A stretch of DNA of 64,000 bases from Sphingobium xanthum (lineage in GTDB: Bacteria; Pseudomonadota; Alphaproteobacteria; Sphingomonadales; Sphingomonadaceae): the NCBI RefSeq assembly GCF_019737615.1, contig NZ_JAHKKS010000009.1, positions 1 to 64,000 on the forward strand, read 5' to 3'. The notes beneath the pieces are model-generated. The model was not told the origin of the DNA and did not search any database. It worked only from the letters and a program-made list of their open reading frames with translations. The translations under genes were made by a program, and so were the position numbers. Shown here one piece after another: positions 34,647 through 44,346 of this stretch. Position 1 is the first letter of the stretch. Each line of letters begins with the position of its first letter.

Positions 34647-35729
34647 ATGACGCAGATCGGGCCGGACGAAACCATCTGGCATTATGACGGCAGCAATGCC
34701 ACGCGACACCATCCGGCGCTGAGCTGGAATGCCGATGGCTTCTCGCTGCACTGGGATGGCGGAGGGAGCGGCCCGCATCGCTGGTCCGATCTTATGCCGA
34801 TGACCGGCACGGCGGGCCGGTCCCTTTATGGCCTGCGCGGCGTCTCGGGCTGGCGGCTGGGTTTCGCCGGCCTGCCGCCGGAAGCCTTCGCCGTGCATCT
34901 GCCGCTGGTCGCGCGCTATGGCCGCTGGATCGATCGCATGGGCCTGTGGCGCGCGGTCGGGCTGTTCGGCGTCGTCGCGGTCGCCGTGGTCTTCGTCGTG
35001 CTGCGTGCCCCGCAATGGCTCGCCCCGCTCGTCCCGCAAAGCTGGGAGAACCGGCTGGGCGACGCGATGGTCGGCGATTTCGGCGGACGGCTGTGCGAGA
35101 CGCCGCGCAGTGCCGCCGCGCTCGCCAAGCTCCAGAGCCAGCTCGGCAAGGATGTGCCGATCCGCCAGATCGGCATCGCCAATATCGGCATAGTCAATGC
35201 CGTCGCCTTGCCCGGCGGGCGTATCCTCATCTTCAGCGATCTCATCAGCGAGGCCAAGTCGCCGGACGAGCTGGCGGGCGTGCTGGCGCATGAGATCGGC
35301 CATGTCCGCCACCGCGACACGCTGACCGCGCTGGTGCGCCAGCTTGGGCTCAGTGTCGTGCTGGGCGGGTTCAGCGGCGATGTCGGCGGCACGGTCAACG
35401 GCCTGCTCGCGATGAGCTACAGTCGCGACGCCGAGCGCGCGGCCGACAGCTATTCTATCGATGCTTTGCGCGGCGCGAACATCTCGCCGCTGCCGACGGC
35501 CGCCTTCTTCAAGAAGCTCGGCAAGCTTTCGGGCGGCGATGCGATCGAGCGCTCGATGAGCTGGATGGGCTCGCATCCGGTCTCGTCGGAGCGCGAAAAG
35601 GCCTTCACGGCCTCGGCCGTCAAGGGCCACGCCTATCGGCCGTCGCTCAGCCCGGCGGAATGGCAAGCGCTGGTCAATGCCTGCGCCGAGGACAAGGACG
35701 TGGCGCCGCCAACCAAGATGCTGTTTTGA
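34647..35729 (+). CDS. M48 family metallopeptidase, membrane-anchored
   Basis: A 360-residue zinc peptidase. An N-terminal beta-rich domain (WHYDGSNATRHHPALSW) precedes one transmembrane helix (about residues 108-128, AVGLFGVVAVAVVFVVL). The catalytic HEIGH motif is in GVLAHEIGHVRHRD, and the third ligand is probably the Glu of SRDAERAAD. It resembles proteases of the HtpX/Oma1 group. It is encoded 16 bases after the YjgN-like membrane protein and probably acts with it in envelope quality control, which is inference from context. Confidence 0.9.
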   Translation: MTQIGPDETIWHYDGSNATRHHPALSWNADGFSLHWDGGGSGPHRWSDLMPMTGTAGRSLYGLRGVSGWRLGFAGLPPEAFAVHLPLVARYGRWIDRMGLWRAVGLFGVVAVAVVFVVLRAPQWLAPLVPQSWENRLGDAMVGDFGGRLCETPRSAAALAKLQSQLGKDVPIRQIGIANIGIVNAVALPGGRILIFSDLISEAKSPDELAGVLAHEIGHVRHRDTLTALVRQLGLSVVLGGFSGDVGGTVNGLLAMSYSRDAERAADSYSIDALRGANISPLPTAAFFKKLGKLSGGDAIERSMSWMGSHPVSSEREKAFTASAVKGHAYRPSLSPAEWQALVNACAEDKDVAPPTKMLF

Positions 35730-35761
35730 CCTGACCGCGCAACGGCGTCACAAGGCGCGCC

Positions 35762-36523
35762 ATGACCGATGCCGTTTTCGATCCGCCCCTCTGGCTCGCC
35801 CGTCCGGACGGGCTGCGCCTCGCATATCGGCACCGCGCTGGCAACGGGCCGACCATCGTCTTCCTGCCGGGCTATATGTCGGACATGATGGGCGGCAAGG
35901 CGCTCGCCCTCGATGCCTGGGTAGCGCGAGAAGGGCGCGCGATGCTGCGGCTCGATTATGCCGGCTGCGGCGAGAGCGATGGCGCCTTCGAGGACGGAAC
36001 GCTGGCAAGCTGGCGCGACGATGCCCGGCTGGTGATCGATGCCCTCGTCCCGGACGGCCCGCTGGTCCTCGTCGGCTCGTCCATGGGCGGCTGGCTTGCC
36101 CTGTTGCTCGCGCAGGCGCTGGGCGATCGCGTGGCCGGGCTGGTCGGCATCGCCGCCGCGCCGGATTTCACCGACTGGGGCTTCGACAGCGCGCAGAAAG
36201 CAACGATGCAGCGTGAGGGCCGGCTGGTCGAGGCAACGCCCTATGGCGACCAGCCTTATGTCACGACGCGCGCCTTCTGGGAGGCCGGCGAAGCGCTGCG
36301 CCTGCTCGATGCGCCGATCGCGGTCGATTGCTCCGTTCGCCTGCTGCAGGGGCAGGACGATCCCGACGTGCCCTGGCAGATCGCGCTGCGTATTGCCGAG
36401 CGCGTCCGTTCAGCCGACGTGCAGACGATCCTCGTCAAAGGCGGCGATCATCGCCTCTCGCGCCCGCAGGACATCGCCCTGCTGATCGAGACGGTCGCTC
36501 GCCTGACGGAGCCCCACCTTTGA
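35762..36523 (+). CDS. Alpha/beta hydrolase
   Basis: A 253-residue canonical alpha/beta hydrolase. It has IVFLPGYMSDMMGG (oxyanion region), the nucleophile elbow VGSSMGGWLALLLA, the acid region LLQGQDDPDVPW and the catalytic His in VKGGDHRLS. The pattern is that of palmitoyl-thioesterase or carboxylesterase-like proteins. The substrate is unknown. It follows the M48 peptidase gene by 32 bases, and its stop overlaps the TTG start of a TPR protein gene. Confidence 0.9.
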   Translation: MTDAVFDPPLWLARPDGLRLAYRHRAGNGPTIVFLPGYMSDMMGGKALALDAWVAREGRAMLRLDYAGCGESDGAFEDGTLASWRDDARLVIDALVPDGPLVLVGSSMGGWLALLLAQALGDRVAGLVGIAAAPDFTDWGFDSAQKATMQREGRLVEATPYGDQPYVTTRAFWEAGEALRLLDAPIAVDCSVRLLQGQDDPDVPWQIALRIAERVRSADVQTILVKGGDHRLSRPQDIALLIETVARLTEPHL

Positions 36524-37431
36524 TCCTCATCGTCGCATCCCTGACCCTCGCCCAGCTTGCCCCTGAGCCCTCGCCATATGGCCCGGAGATCGAGGCCGTG
36601 CTGCGCCGCCGGGAGGAGAAGCGCCGCGCCGAGGCCATGCAGCAGCCCGCGCCGGGCGTCCCGCAGTCGGACGATCGCGAGACGCTGGCCGGCGTCGTCC
36701 CACCCGCCATTGCCGCGCGGCTCGGCGAATGCCTTGCCAAGGCGAACATCAAGGCGGAGGACGGCCTTGCCGATGCCCAGACATGGGCTGTGGCCGGCGG
36801 CGGCGCCTATGCCGCGCAGTGCCGGGGCTATGCGCTGGGGCAGGCCGGACGCTGGAGCGAAGCGGCCGATGCGTTCGAGGGCGGCGCGGGCACTAGCGGC
36901 CTCGATGCCGTGGCCAAGGCGCGGCTCTGGTCGCAGGCCGGCAATGCGGCCTTGATCGGCGGCAATTCCGCCCGCGCCGTCCGCGCGCTCGATACGGCCT
37001 TGTCGCAGCCGCTGCCGCGCACGCTCTCGACCGGCGAGATCCATCTCGATCGCGCCCGCGCCCGCGTCGCCGCCGGGGACCTCAAGGGCGCCCGAGCGGA
37101 TCTCGATCAGGCCGTGGTTCTCGCCAATGCCGATCCGCTCGCCTGGCTGCTCTCCGCGACCCTGGCGCGGCGCATGGACGACCTGCCGATGGCGCGCATC
37201 CACATCGAGGAAGCCGCCAAGCGCGCCCGCAATGATCCCGGCATCGCGCTGGAACAGGGCATCATCTATGCGCTCTCCGGCGACATGGACGACGCCGCCC
37301 GCGCCGCCTTCAAGCGGTCGCAGGAGACGGCGGCACCCGGCAGCGACACGGCGAAACAGGCGGCGGACTATCTCACCCAGCTCGGCGTCGCACCCATGCC
37401 CCCCGCGCCGGAGCGCGAGGTGGGGCGTTAG
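36520..37431 (+). CDS. Exported tetratricopeptide-repeat protein
   Basis: A 303-residue protein with a short N-terminal signal segment (LILIVASLTLAQLAPEPS) and TPR-like helical pairs from about residue 95 to 285 (for example WSEAADAFEGGAGTSGL and DMDDAARAAFKRSQE). It likely makes protein contacts in the periplasm. The start is a TTG overlapping the hydrolase stop (TTGA); without it the signal segment would be lost. It closes the YjgN-M48-hydrolase run. An inverted repeat follows. Confidence 0.82.
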   Translation: MILIVASLTLAQLAPEPSPYGPEIEAVLRRREEKRRAEAMQQPAPGVPQSDDRETLAGVVPPAIAARLGECLAKANIKAEDGLADAQTWAVAGGGAYAAQCRGYALGQAGRWSEAADAFEGGAGTSGLDAVAKARLWSQAGNAALIGGNSARAVRALDTALSQPLPRTLSTGEIHLDRARARVAAGDLKGARADLDQAVVLANADPLAWLLSATLARRMDDLPMARIHIEEAAKRARNDPGIALEQGIIYALSGDMDDAARAAFKRSQETAAPGSDTAKQAADYLTQLGVAPMPPAPEREVGR

Positions 37432-37450
37432 CCTCCAGGCCAGTGCTCCA

Positions 37451-37511
37451 GCGAAGGCAGGAGCCCAGGGCGGCTGGGTTCGTCGGTTGGGCCCTGGGCT
37501 CCTGCCTTCGC
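37451..37511. repeat. Inverted intergenic repeat (20-bp arms), copy 2
   Basis: GCGAAGGCAGGAGCCCAGGG at 37451-37470 and its exact inverse at 37492-37511 form a perfect 20-base-pair stem with a 21-base loop. The same arm pair, spaced further apart, occurs at 6662-6823. It could also end transcription of the TPR gene. Confidence 0.85.
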
Positions 37512-37892
37512 AGGAGCACATGCTGGTAGATTGGGCGGGAACTGGCTCTGTCCTACAAACCTTGTTCAATGCCACAGTAGCTGCACGGCTCGCATCGGGC
37601 CGGTTGCTCTTTGATCTCGTAAAACAATGCGAAAACAGTGCCTTACCTGCAAGGCGCTGACGTCCAATTGCATCTCACCATGCGTGATATGCGCGAAGTT
37701 AGAGAAAATAGCGGTCAAAACCCGCAGAAATCCGTGACTTCTTCGATCCTACTCCTGCCGGATCACTGCAAAAAGGTGCGAAGTTTATCGCTCTCACGGC
37801 GGCAAGCGGACTGAACCGTCAAATCCGCGGCCAAATCGGTGTCGAGTCAGTCATGTTCACCGATCAGCGCCGAGTCGCGCCGACCGCCGCCT
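37512..37892. other. Low-GC stretch without recognisable gene
   Basis: About 380 bases between the repeat and the 3-hydroxybutyryl-CoA dehydrogenase stop. The AT content is visibly higher than in the neighbouring genes. There are only short unsupported frames, with no tRNA, hairpin or repeat I can identify. It may be a decayed insertion. Confidence 0.4.
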
Positions 37893-38762
37893 TCAGCGCG
37901 TCGGAACCGGCTCCTCGCCGCTATAATCGTAAAACCCCTTGCCGCTCTTGCGGCCGAGCCAGCCGGCCTCGACATATTTGACGAGCAAAGGCGCCGGGCG
38001 GAACTTGGGGTCACCGGTGGTCGAATAGAGCACCTTGCAGATTTCGAGACAGGTATCGAGCCCCACGAAATCGGCGAGCGTGAGCGGTCCCATCGGATGA
38101 TTGAGGCCGAGCCGGATCGCCGTGTCGATGTCCTTCACGTTGGCGACGCCCTCGCCGAGCGCGAAGATCGCTTCGTTCAGCATCGGCATGAGGATGCGGT
38201 TCACGATGAAGCCCGGCGCGTCGAAGGCGTGGACGACTTCCTTGCCGAGCGACTGGGCGAAGCTCTCGACGGCGGCGACCGTCTCGGGCGCGGTCGCGAG
38301 GCCGCGGATGATCTCGATGAGGCCCATCACCGGCACGGGATTGAAGAAATGGACGCCGATGAAGCGCGCCGGGTCGCCGCTCGCCTGCGCAAGCCGCGTG
38401 ATCGGGATGGAGGACGTGTTGGAGGCCAGGATGGCGCTCTCGCCCAGCACCTTGCTGACATCGCCGAAGATCGCGCGCTTGATTTCCTCGCGCTCGGTCG
38501 CCGCCTCGATGACGAGATCGCAGTCGGCGAACGGGTCGAGATCGACCAGCGGCGTGATCCTGCCGAGCGCCGCCTGCGCATCGTCCGCCGTCAGCTTCCC
38601 GCCCTCGACGGCGCGCTTGAGGCGTTTCTCGATGCCGGCCTTTCCGGTCTCGGCACGCGCCAGATCGACATCGCGCAACAGCACGTCATAGCCCGCCTGA
38701 GCGGACACCTGGGCAATGCCGGCGCCCATCTGGCCCGCCCCGATCACACCGACCTTGCGCAT
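37893..38762 (-). CDS. 3-hydroxybutyryl-CoA dehydrogenase
   Basis: A 289-residue 3-hydroxyacyl-CoA dehydrogenase of the short (non-fused) type. The NAD motif [16 protein letters not shown] starts the protein. The catalytic His is in [13 protein letters not shown], and the C-terminal domain shows [16 protein letters not shown] and KSGKGFYDY. It oxidises 3-hydroxybutyryl-CoA (or a related thioester) in beta-oxidation, butanoate or phenylacetate-type routes. No other acyl-CoA genes are adjacent. It is divergent from the DUF1176 gene. Confidence 0.94.
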   Translation of the reverse strand: MRKVGVIGAGQMGAGIAQVSAQAGYDVLLRDVDLARAETGKAGIEKRLKRAVEGGKLTADDAQAALGRITPLVDLDPFADCDLVIEAATEREEIKRAIFGDVSKVLGESAILASNTSSIPITRLAQASGDPARFIGVHFFNPVPVMGLIEIIRGLATAPETVAAVESFAQSLGKEVVHAFDAPGFIVNRILMPMLNEAIFALGEGVANVKDIDTAIRLGLNHPMGPLTLADFVGLDTCLEICKVLYSTTGDPKFRPAPLLVKYVEAGWLGRKSGKGFYDYSGEEPVPTR

Positions 38763-38836
38763 GTCTCTTCTCCGTTCATCGCGGATTATTGTGCTGGCTC
38801 TACACCAATGCTCGCAACTGCATTATGAAGGGGCCA

Positions 38837-39952
38837 ATGACAAGGTTTGTCGCCGCATCTGGCGTCCTCGGGGCGCTTGCATTTTTTTGCGCCACGGCGC
38901 TGCCTGTCGCGGCGCAAGCTCCGCACGGCCGCGACGATGAGCCGTTGCCCGAACCTCCCCCGGTCCGTGTGACAGAACCGGCGCTCGGCCGCATCCAGAT
39001 ATTCGACGACTGGGCCGTCGCTTGCGACAACCGCCTCTCGTGCAGCGCCGTCTCGCTCGTGCCGGAGGGTTCCGGAACGGCTTATACCGTGCTGGTCTCG
39101 ATCCAGCGCCACGGCGGCCCGGCCGGCGAGGGCGTCCTGCGCTTGATCGGTGCCGACCAGCTGCGCGGCAAGATCGACATGATGGCCGATAGTCGCCTGC
39201 TCGCGCGCGTGACGGCGGCCCGCGACGTGATCGAGCTTACCGGCGCGCAGGCGCTGACCATCGTGCGCGCGCTGGGATCGAGCTATGCCTTCGAGCTGCG
39301 CGAGAAGAAGGCACTCATCGATGCGCCGTCGCTGCGCGGCCTCCCGGCTGCGCTGCGTTACATGGACGAGCAGCAGGGCCGGGTCGGCAGCCAGGGCGCG
39401 CTTGCCGCGCTTGGTGACGGGCCGGTCGATCTCGCCAAGCCGCTGCCGCCCGATCCGGTCGTCGCGGTCGATGCGGTGCCGGTGCCGGACGGCACGCCGC
39501 CGGCGCTCACTCCCGAGGAACAGGCCGCGGCGCGGCGCCTCGCCGTCTGCGAAGGCCGGCTCGACAATGCGCATCCGTTCGAGACGCATGTACTGGATGC
39601 CCAGCACGCGCTGGTGCTGCTGCCGTGCAATGCGGGCGCCTATAATATCAGCGCCGTGCCGCTCGTCGCGACCGGCGGCACCGGGCAATGGCAGTTCAAG
39701 GTCGCGCGCTTCGACCATGTGCCGGGCTTCACCGGCGATCCGGGGACGCCGCCGGTCATCGTCAATGCCCGCTGGAATCCCGAGCGCGGCGAGCTTTCCA
39801 GTTTCGCCAAGGGCCGGGGGCTTGGCGATTGCGGGACGGCGGAGACCTACAAATGGGACGGCACCGGCTTCCGGCTCACCGAGGCGCGCTCCATGCCGGT
39901 CTGTCGGGGCGCATGGGAATGGCCGGTGCTGTATTCCGCGGCCCAAGGCTGA
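38837..39952 (+). CDS. Exported DUF1176 protein
   Basis: A 371-residue periplasmic protein with a signal peptide (FVAASGVLGALAFFCATALP, cleavage near AQA). The C-terminal half shows the DUF1176 pattern: GRGLGDCGTAETYKWDGTGF and PVCRGAWEWPVLYSA. ATG 38837 is preceded by AAGGGG; ATG 38825 lacks a site. The function of the family is unknown. It is convergent with the MFS transporter gene, whose stop lies 17 bases away. Confidence 0.85.
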   Translation: MTRFVAASGVLGALAFFCATALPVAAQAPHGRDDEPLPEPPPVRVTEPALGRIQIFDDWAVACDNRLSCSAVSLVPEGSGTAYTVLVSIQRHGGPAGEGVLRLIGADQLRGKIDMMADSRLLARVTAARDVIELTGAQALTIVRALGSSYAFELREKKALIDAPSLRGLPAALRYMDEQQGRVGSQGALAALGDGPVDLAKPLPPDPVVAVDAVPVPDGTPPALTPEEQAAARRLAVCEGRLDNAHPFETHVLDAQHALVLLPCNAGAYNISAVPLVATGGTGQWQFKVARFDHVPGFTGDPGTPPVIVNARWNPERGELSSFAKGRGLGDCGTAETYKWDGTGFRLTEARSMPVCRGAWEWPVLYSAAQG

Positions 39953-39968
39953 AGCTCGGGGCTGAGGC

Positions 39969-41183
39969 TCAGCGCTTCACGGTTTCCTTGAGCGCGAGGG
40001 CCAGCAGGCCGCAGGCGAGCGCCAGGATGATATCCAGATAGAAGGGCGCGCGCAGGCCCCAGGCATCGGCGGCGAGGCCGGCGAGCGGTGGACTGAGGAC
40101 GCCGCCGACCAGCTCGGCCGAGCACATGGACAAGGCGACGGCGGTGGTCACGCGCCCCGGCGCGACGCTTTCCGACGGGATAATGGCGCAGACCAGAGGT
40201 GCGCAGCCGACCACGAGCCCGCCCACCACGAAGGCGATGCCGAGCATGGCGGGCGCGCTCGCGACGGTCAGCAAAGCAAGCGGGACCAGCACGGACGCGA
40301 AGCCGGTCAGTACGGTCATGGGCTTGCGGCCGAACCGGTCCGAGAGTGCCGGGATCAGGACACCGCCGACAAGACCGCCAAGACCGGACAGGCTGAGCAT
40401 CCAGCTCATCGTCTGCGGCGTGTACCCCATGAGCTCGGTCAGATAGCGTGGCAGGAAGACGTTCTGGATGGTGATCCAGGCCGTGAACAGCGAGGCGATG
40501 GCCATGGAGAGGAGCAGATTGCGCGATCGGAGCAACTCGCGGATCGAGGGCAGTTCGGCAGGCGCCGTTGCGGTCTCGCTGGCACTCGACCGCGTCTGCA
40601 CAGGTTGCCGCACGAAGAGGACGACCAGCAAGGCCGAGACCAGACCGGGCAGGGCGCTCAGGAAGAAGGTCGCCTGCCAGCCGATGCGCTCGGCGAACTG
40701 CACGGCGAGGATCGGCCCCAGCATGGCGCCGACGAGGAAGGCGCCGCCGATCTGCATCGTCCCCATGTTGAAGCCGCGCCGCGTGGGCGCGGAGGCCGCA
40801 CCCATGATCGTCTGCGTAAGCGGCACCAGCGGCCCCTCGGTCACGCCCAGCGCCAGCCGCGCGAGGAAGAGCGTGGCGAAGCTGATCGCGATGCCGGCGC
40901 CGCCCGACATCAGCGAGAAGGCGATGAGCATACAGACGAGTATGGTCTTCTGCTTGCCGGTGCGGTCGGCGAGGGCGGCGAAGAGGAGGCCGGAGATCGA
41001 GATCGCGCCTGACAAGGCCGACGAGAGCAGACCGAGCTGCGTGTTGCTCAGGCCCAGATCGACAATGATATAGGGTGAGAGGAAATTGACCGCGAGCCGG
41101 TCCAGCGCGACGACGCCGTTGACCAGTGCAAGGATCAGAAGGACCGCGGTTTCATAGCCGCGGGACGTCTTGTGGCTCTCCAT
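39969..41183 (-). CDS. MFS transporter
   Basis: A 404-residue major facilitator superfamily permease with twelve predicted helices. Motif A between helices 2 and 3 is FAALADRTGKQKTILV, and its repeat in the second half is PALSDRFGRKPMTVL. The pattern resembles sphingomonad transporters for organic acids or aromatics of the ACS type, but the substrate is not readable. It stands alone, with a divergent spacer of 209 bases to the histidine kinase gene. Confidence 0.92.
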   Translation of the reverse strand: MESHKTSRGYETAVLLILALVNGVVALDRLAVNFLSPYIIVDLGLSNTQLGLLSSALSGAISISGLLFAALADRTGKQKTILVCMLIAFSLMSGGAGIAISFATLFLARLALGVTEGPLVPLTQTIMGAASAPTRRGFNMGTMQIGGAFLVGAMLGPILAVQFAERIGWQATFFLSALPGLVSALLVVLFVRQPVQTRSSASETATAPAELPSIRELLRSRNLLLSMAIASLFTAWITIQNVFLPRYLTELMGYTPQTMSWMLSLSGLGGLVGGVLIPALSDRFGRKPMTVLTGFASVLVPLALLTVASAPAMLGIAFVVGGLVVGCAPLVCAIIPSESVAPGRVTTAVALSMCSAELVGGVLSPPLAGLAADAWGLRAPFYLDIILALACGLLALALKETVKR

Positions 41184-41392
41184 AGGTGCTGAGTGTTAGG
41201 GGCAAGGCAGAGGGCTGTCATCCGGGGATTTCGCACAATAAAAGATCGGCGTTCTTGCCGCGCGTCACGCAGATCGATCCGAAACGGTTGGGCGTTAATA
41301 TTTGTTAACTTCCACAATCGCTTGAAGCTCTTTTATGCAGCCATAGCTTGATGATAGAATTATCAACCGATCAACCCGGCTGAGTCGTTTTG

Positions 41393-43114
41393 ATGCAGAA
41401 TGAATTGTTCGAACCGATCGGCGAACCCGGATCGCGGGCCGAGCGCTGGGCAGCTGCGGCGCAGGCAATCGAGAGCCTGGCGCTGGCCAGGACGCTTGAG
41501 GACGTCGTTGATCGCTTGCGAGCCTCGGCGCGGCGCGTGGTGGGCGCGGACGGCATCACGGTGGTCCTGCGGGACGGTGACCGTTGTCACTATGTTGCCG
41601 AAGATGCCAAGGAGCCGCTCTGGGCGGGCCAGCGTTTTCCGGCGGAGACCTGCGTATCGGGCTGGGCGATGATGCACCGGGAGACGGTTTCGATCCCCGA
41701 TGTGTTCGAGGATCCGCGCGTGCCCCAGGATGCCTATCGCATCACCTTCGTGCGCAGCATGCTGATGGTACCGATCGGCCGGCCCGAGCCGGTCGCTGCG
41801 ATCGGTGCTTATTGGTCCGATGTCGGCCAGCCAACCGGCAATGAGATCGCGCTACTGGAAGCGCTGGCGCGCGCGGCATCGACGGCGCTGGAGAACGGAC
41901 GTCTGTTCGGCGCGCTGGAGCAATTGAACGAGCAGCTAGAGCAGCGCGTGCTGGAGCGCACGGCGCAGCTGGAGCGTGCGCAGGATACGCTCCGCCAGAC
42001 GCAGAAGATGGAAGTAATTGGCCAGCTCACCGGCAACGTGGCCCATGATTTCAACAATCTGCTCTCGCCGATCATGTCCAGCCTCGATCTGGTGCTGCTG
42101 GGTCGTTCGTCGCCCGAGGCGATCAGCCGCAGCGCATCGACGGCGATGGAAGCGGCCGAAGTCGCCAAGACTTTGGTCCAGCGCCTGCTGGCCTTTGCGC
42201 GCCGTCAGCCGCTGATGGTGACGGCCGTGGACCTGTGCGCACTGATCGAGGGGATGCGCAGCCTGCTCGGCAGCACGCTCGGCGCGCAGATCGCGCTCGA
42301 TCATGCCGTCGCGTCCGGTCTCCCGGCCGTGCGGGCAGACAAGCATCAGCTTGAAATGGCGATTCTCAATCTGGTGGTGAATGCGCGTGACGCGATGACC
42401 GCGGACGGACGCATCGAGATCATAGCGGATCGCGCCGCTGACATGTTGCCCGAGCGTCTCGCTCCCGGCGACTATGTCCGCCTGATGGTCCGTGACAACG
42501 GCGCTGGCATGGACGCCAAGACCCGGCACGCGGCGACCGAGCCCTTCTTCACGACCAAAGAGGCCGGCCATGGCACAGGGCTTGGCCTGTCCATGGTCGA
42601 TGGCTTGGTGAACCAGCTCGGCGGCGCCATGGAGATTGCGAGCGAACCGGGTGTCGGGACCGAGGTCTCGCTGTATCTGCCTGTCGCCAGGGCGGCAGCG
42701 GCGGCGGTCAAGCAGGAGGATGATCTGACTCAGGAGCAAGGCAAGAGCGAGGGCGATCTGCTCCTCGTCGATGACGAGCCACTCGTGCGCATGGGCACCA
42801 ACAGCATGCTGACAGATCTCGGCTATCATGTCGTCGAAGCGCCTGACGCCCAGAAGGCCCTTGCGTTGATCGAGGAGGGTTTGCGTCCTGATATCGTCAT
42901 CACCGATCATGTTATGCCGGGGATGACGGGCGCGGAGTTCGCTTTGCGACTGCGGACCGACCATCCCGAAATCGCGATCATGATCATCTCGGGCTATCAG
43001 GGTATCGATCTGATCGCGCCGGACATCGTGCGCCTCTCCAAGCCGTTCCGCCTTGCGCATCTTGAGGCGAGTCTCCAGGCCGCCAAGGAGCAGGCCCGCT
43101 CGTCGCTTCACTGA
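41393..43114 (+). CDS. Soluble hybrid histidine kinase (GAF-HK-receiver)
   Basis: A 573-residue cytosolic sensor with no transmembrane segment. Domains in order: GAF (about 25-170), a coiled-coil linker (175-205), a dimerisation domain with His218 (NVAHDFNNLLSPIM), an ATPase domain with the N box at Asn330 and DNGAGMD near residue 368, and a receiver from about 455 with LLLVDDEPLV and Asp505 (VITDHVMPG). The NVAHDFNN phosphobox and layout fit the HWE-unlike hybrid kinases common in alphaproteobacteria. The signal and partners are unknown. The start is ATG 41393, with no clear ribosome site. Confidence 0.92.
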   Translation: MQNELFEPIGEPGSRAERWAAAAQAIESLALARTLEDVVDRLRASARRVVGADGITVVLRDGDRCHYVAEDAKEPLWAGQRFPAETCVSGWAMMHRETVSIPDVFEDPRVPQDAYRITFVRSMLMVPIGRPEPVAAIGAYWSDVGQPTGNEIALLEALARAASTALENGRLFGALEQLNEQLEQRVLERTAQLERAQDTLRQTQKMEVIGQLTGNVAHDFNNLLSPIMSSLDLVLLGRSSPEAISRSASTAMEAAEVAKTLVQRLLAFARRQPLMVTAVDLCALIEGMRSLLGSTLGAQIALDHAVASGLPAVRADKHQLEMAILNLVVNARDAMTADGRIEIIADRAADMLPERLAPGDYVRLMVRDNGAGMDAKTRHAATEPFFTTKEAGHGTGLGLSMVDGLVNQLGGAMEIASEPGVGTEVSLYLPVARAAAAAVKQEDDLTQEQGKSEGDLLLVDDEPLVRMGTNSMLTDLGYHVVEAPDAQKALALIEEGLRPDIVITDHVMPGMTGAEFALRLRTDHPEIAIMIISGYQGIDLIAPDIVRLSKPFRLAHLEASLQAAKEQARSSLH

Positions 43115-43253
43115 GCAGTGCGGCTTTCGCAACGGCGGAAAGATTGTTATAAGCTGTTAAAACAAAAGAAGGGCGGGAGATGGCCCTTGCCTTCTTCCGC
43201 CCCACGCCTGACATCCAGTGCCTCACTGGATCGGCCACGCCCCCCAACCATCG

Positions 43254-44243
43254 CTATTTCTTGCGCGCCAGTACCGACTTGGCTGCCGGCGCGCCATTGG
43301 GCGGCGCTGCCTGCCAGAATTGCTGCATGTTCTTGCCGATATAGGCCTGGGGCATCGAGAGCGTGAACTTCTGTTCTTGCTCCCATTGCGCGACCATCTT
43401 CTTCGCGGCCTCGAACGAGGTGGCAAGCGAGGCGCCGCGGCGCAGCGGGCCATTGAGAAACGCCTCGCCGAAATAGGTGAGCGGGCGATCCTCCGCGCAG
43501 CCGAACGAGGTGCGGTCCGCCGCAGCGGCGGTGATGATGATCGTGTCGTCATTTGCCAGCGAGGGGATCCAGCTCCCCGCGAAACAGGCCGAGATGACGA
43601 TCACCCGCCGGCGGACATTGGCGTCGGCCAGCGCGGAAGCGAGCGACTCCGCCGAGATGGCGAGAATGGGAATATTGCCGGGCAGTCCGCTCTCCAGCGC
43701 GGCATTTGGCCCGCCATGCGATGTCAGATAGACCATCAGCACATCGTCCGGCCTGGCCTGTGTCCGCCGGCCGATCTCGCCCATCACCTGCGCGATGTTC
43801 TGTTGTGTGGCGAGCGGCACCTGCAGCATGTCCGAGGAGCTGTTCGACAGGAGGATGCCGCCCCTGGCTGTGCCACCATAATTGGTGGCGAAGCGCTGCA
43901 GCGCTGTCTTCGCTTCCCGTGAGAACAGGAGCTGGCGGCCATGCGGATTGATCGCGACAGCATAGATATTAGGCCGGTCGGTGGCACGCGCGGGCAGCAG
44001 TTCCATGCATTTGCCGATCAGCGCATCCTGCACGCCCCAGACATCGATCCGGGCATTGGGATGCGGCGGCGGCGCGCAGAGCGGAATGTCGGGGCTGGCC
44101 AGCGGCTCTGCCTGTGCGGCGGGGGTTTGCGCATCCGCGGCGTCGTTCGCCCCGCCCAGCGCCAGTGCCAGCGCGCCAAGGCCAAGCGCAATGGCACGCG
44201 CGGCACGCGCCTTCATGGCCAGCAAGGAATTGCGCATCGTCAT
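43254..44243 (-). CDS. Exported C13 family (legumain-like) peptidase
   Basis: A protein of about 329 residues with an N-terminal signal peptide (ARAIALGLGALALALGG). The caspase-fold dyad is clear: His177 in DVLMVYLTSHGGPNAA and Cys221 in VIVISACFAGSW, each after a hydrophobic strand, as in C13 cysteine peptidases. The FAGSW block is typical of bacterial C13 members. Start choice is uncertain (ATG 44243 or 44237, or the internal ATG at 44216). It lies 103 bases downstream of a three-gene run encoding exported proteins including an M48 protease. Confidence 0.85.
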   Translation of the reverse strand: MTMRNSLLAMKARAARAIALGLGALALALGGANDAADAQTPAAQAEPLASPDIPLCAPPPHPNARIDVWGVQDALIGKCMELLPARATDRPNIYAVAINPHGRQLLFSREAKTALQRFATNYGGTARGGILLSNSSSDMLQVPLATQQNIAQVMGEIGRRTQARPDDVLMVYLTSHGGPNAALESGLPGNIPILAISAESLASALADANVRRRVIVISACFAGSWIPSLANDDTIIITAAAADRTSFGCAEDRPLTYFGEAFLNGPLRRGASLATSFEAAKKMVAQWEQEQKFTLSMPQAYIGKNMQQFWQAAPPNGAPAAKSVLARKK

Positions 44244-44346
44244 CAACGAGAACCTGCCCCCTCCTCATTGAACGGAGGAAATCTGCGCGAAGCGGCGGGT
44301 TCGGGCAAGGGGAAATTGGAGCCGCCCGCCGGAGCGGGCCTTCAAG

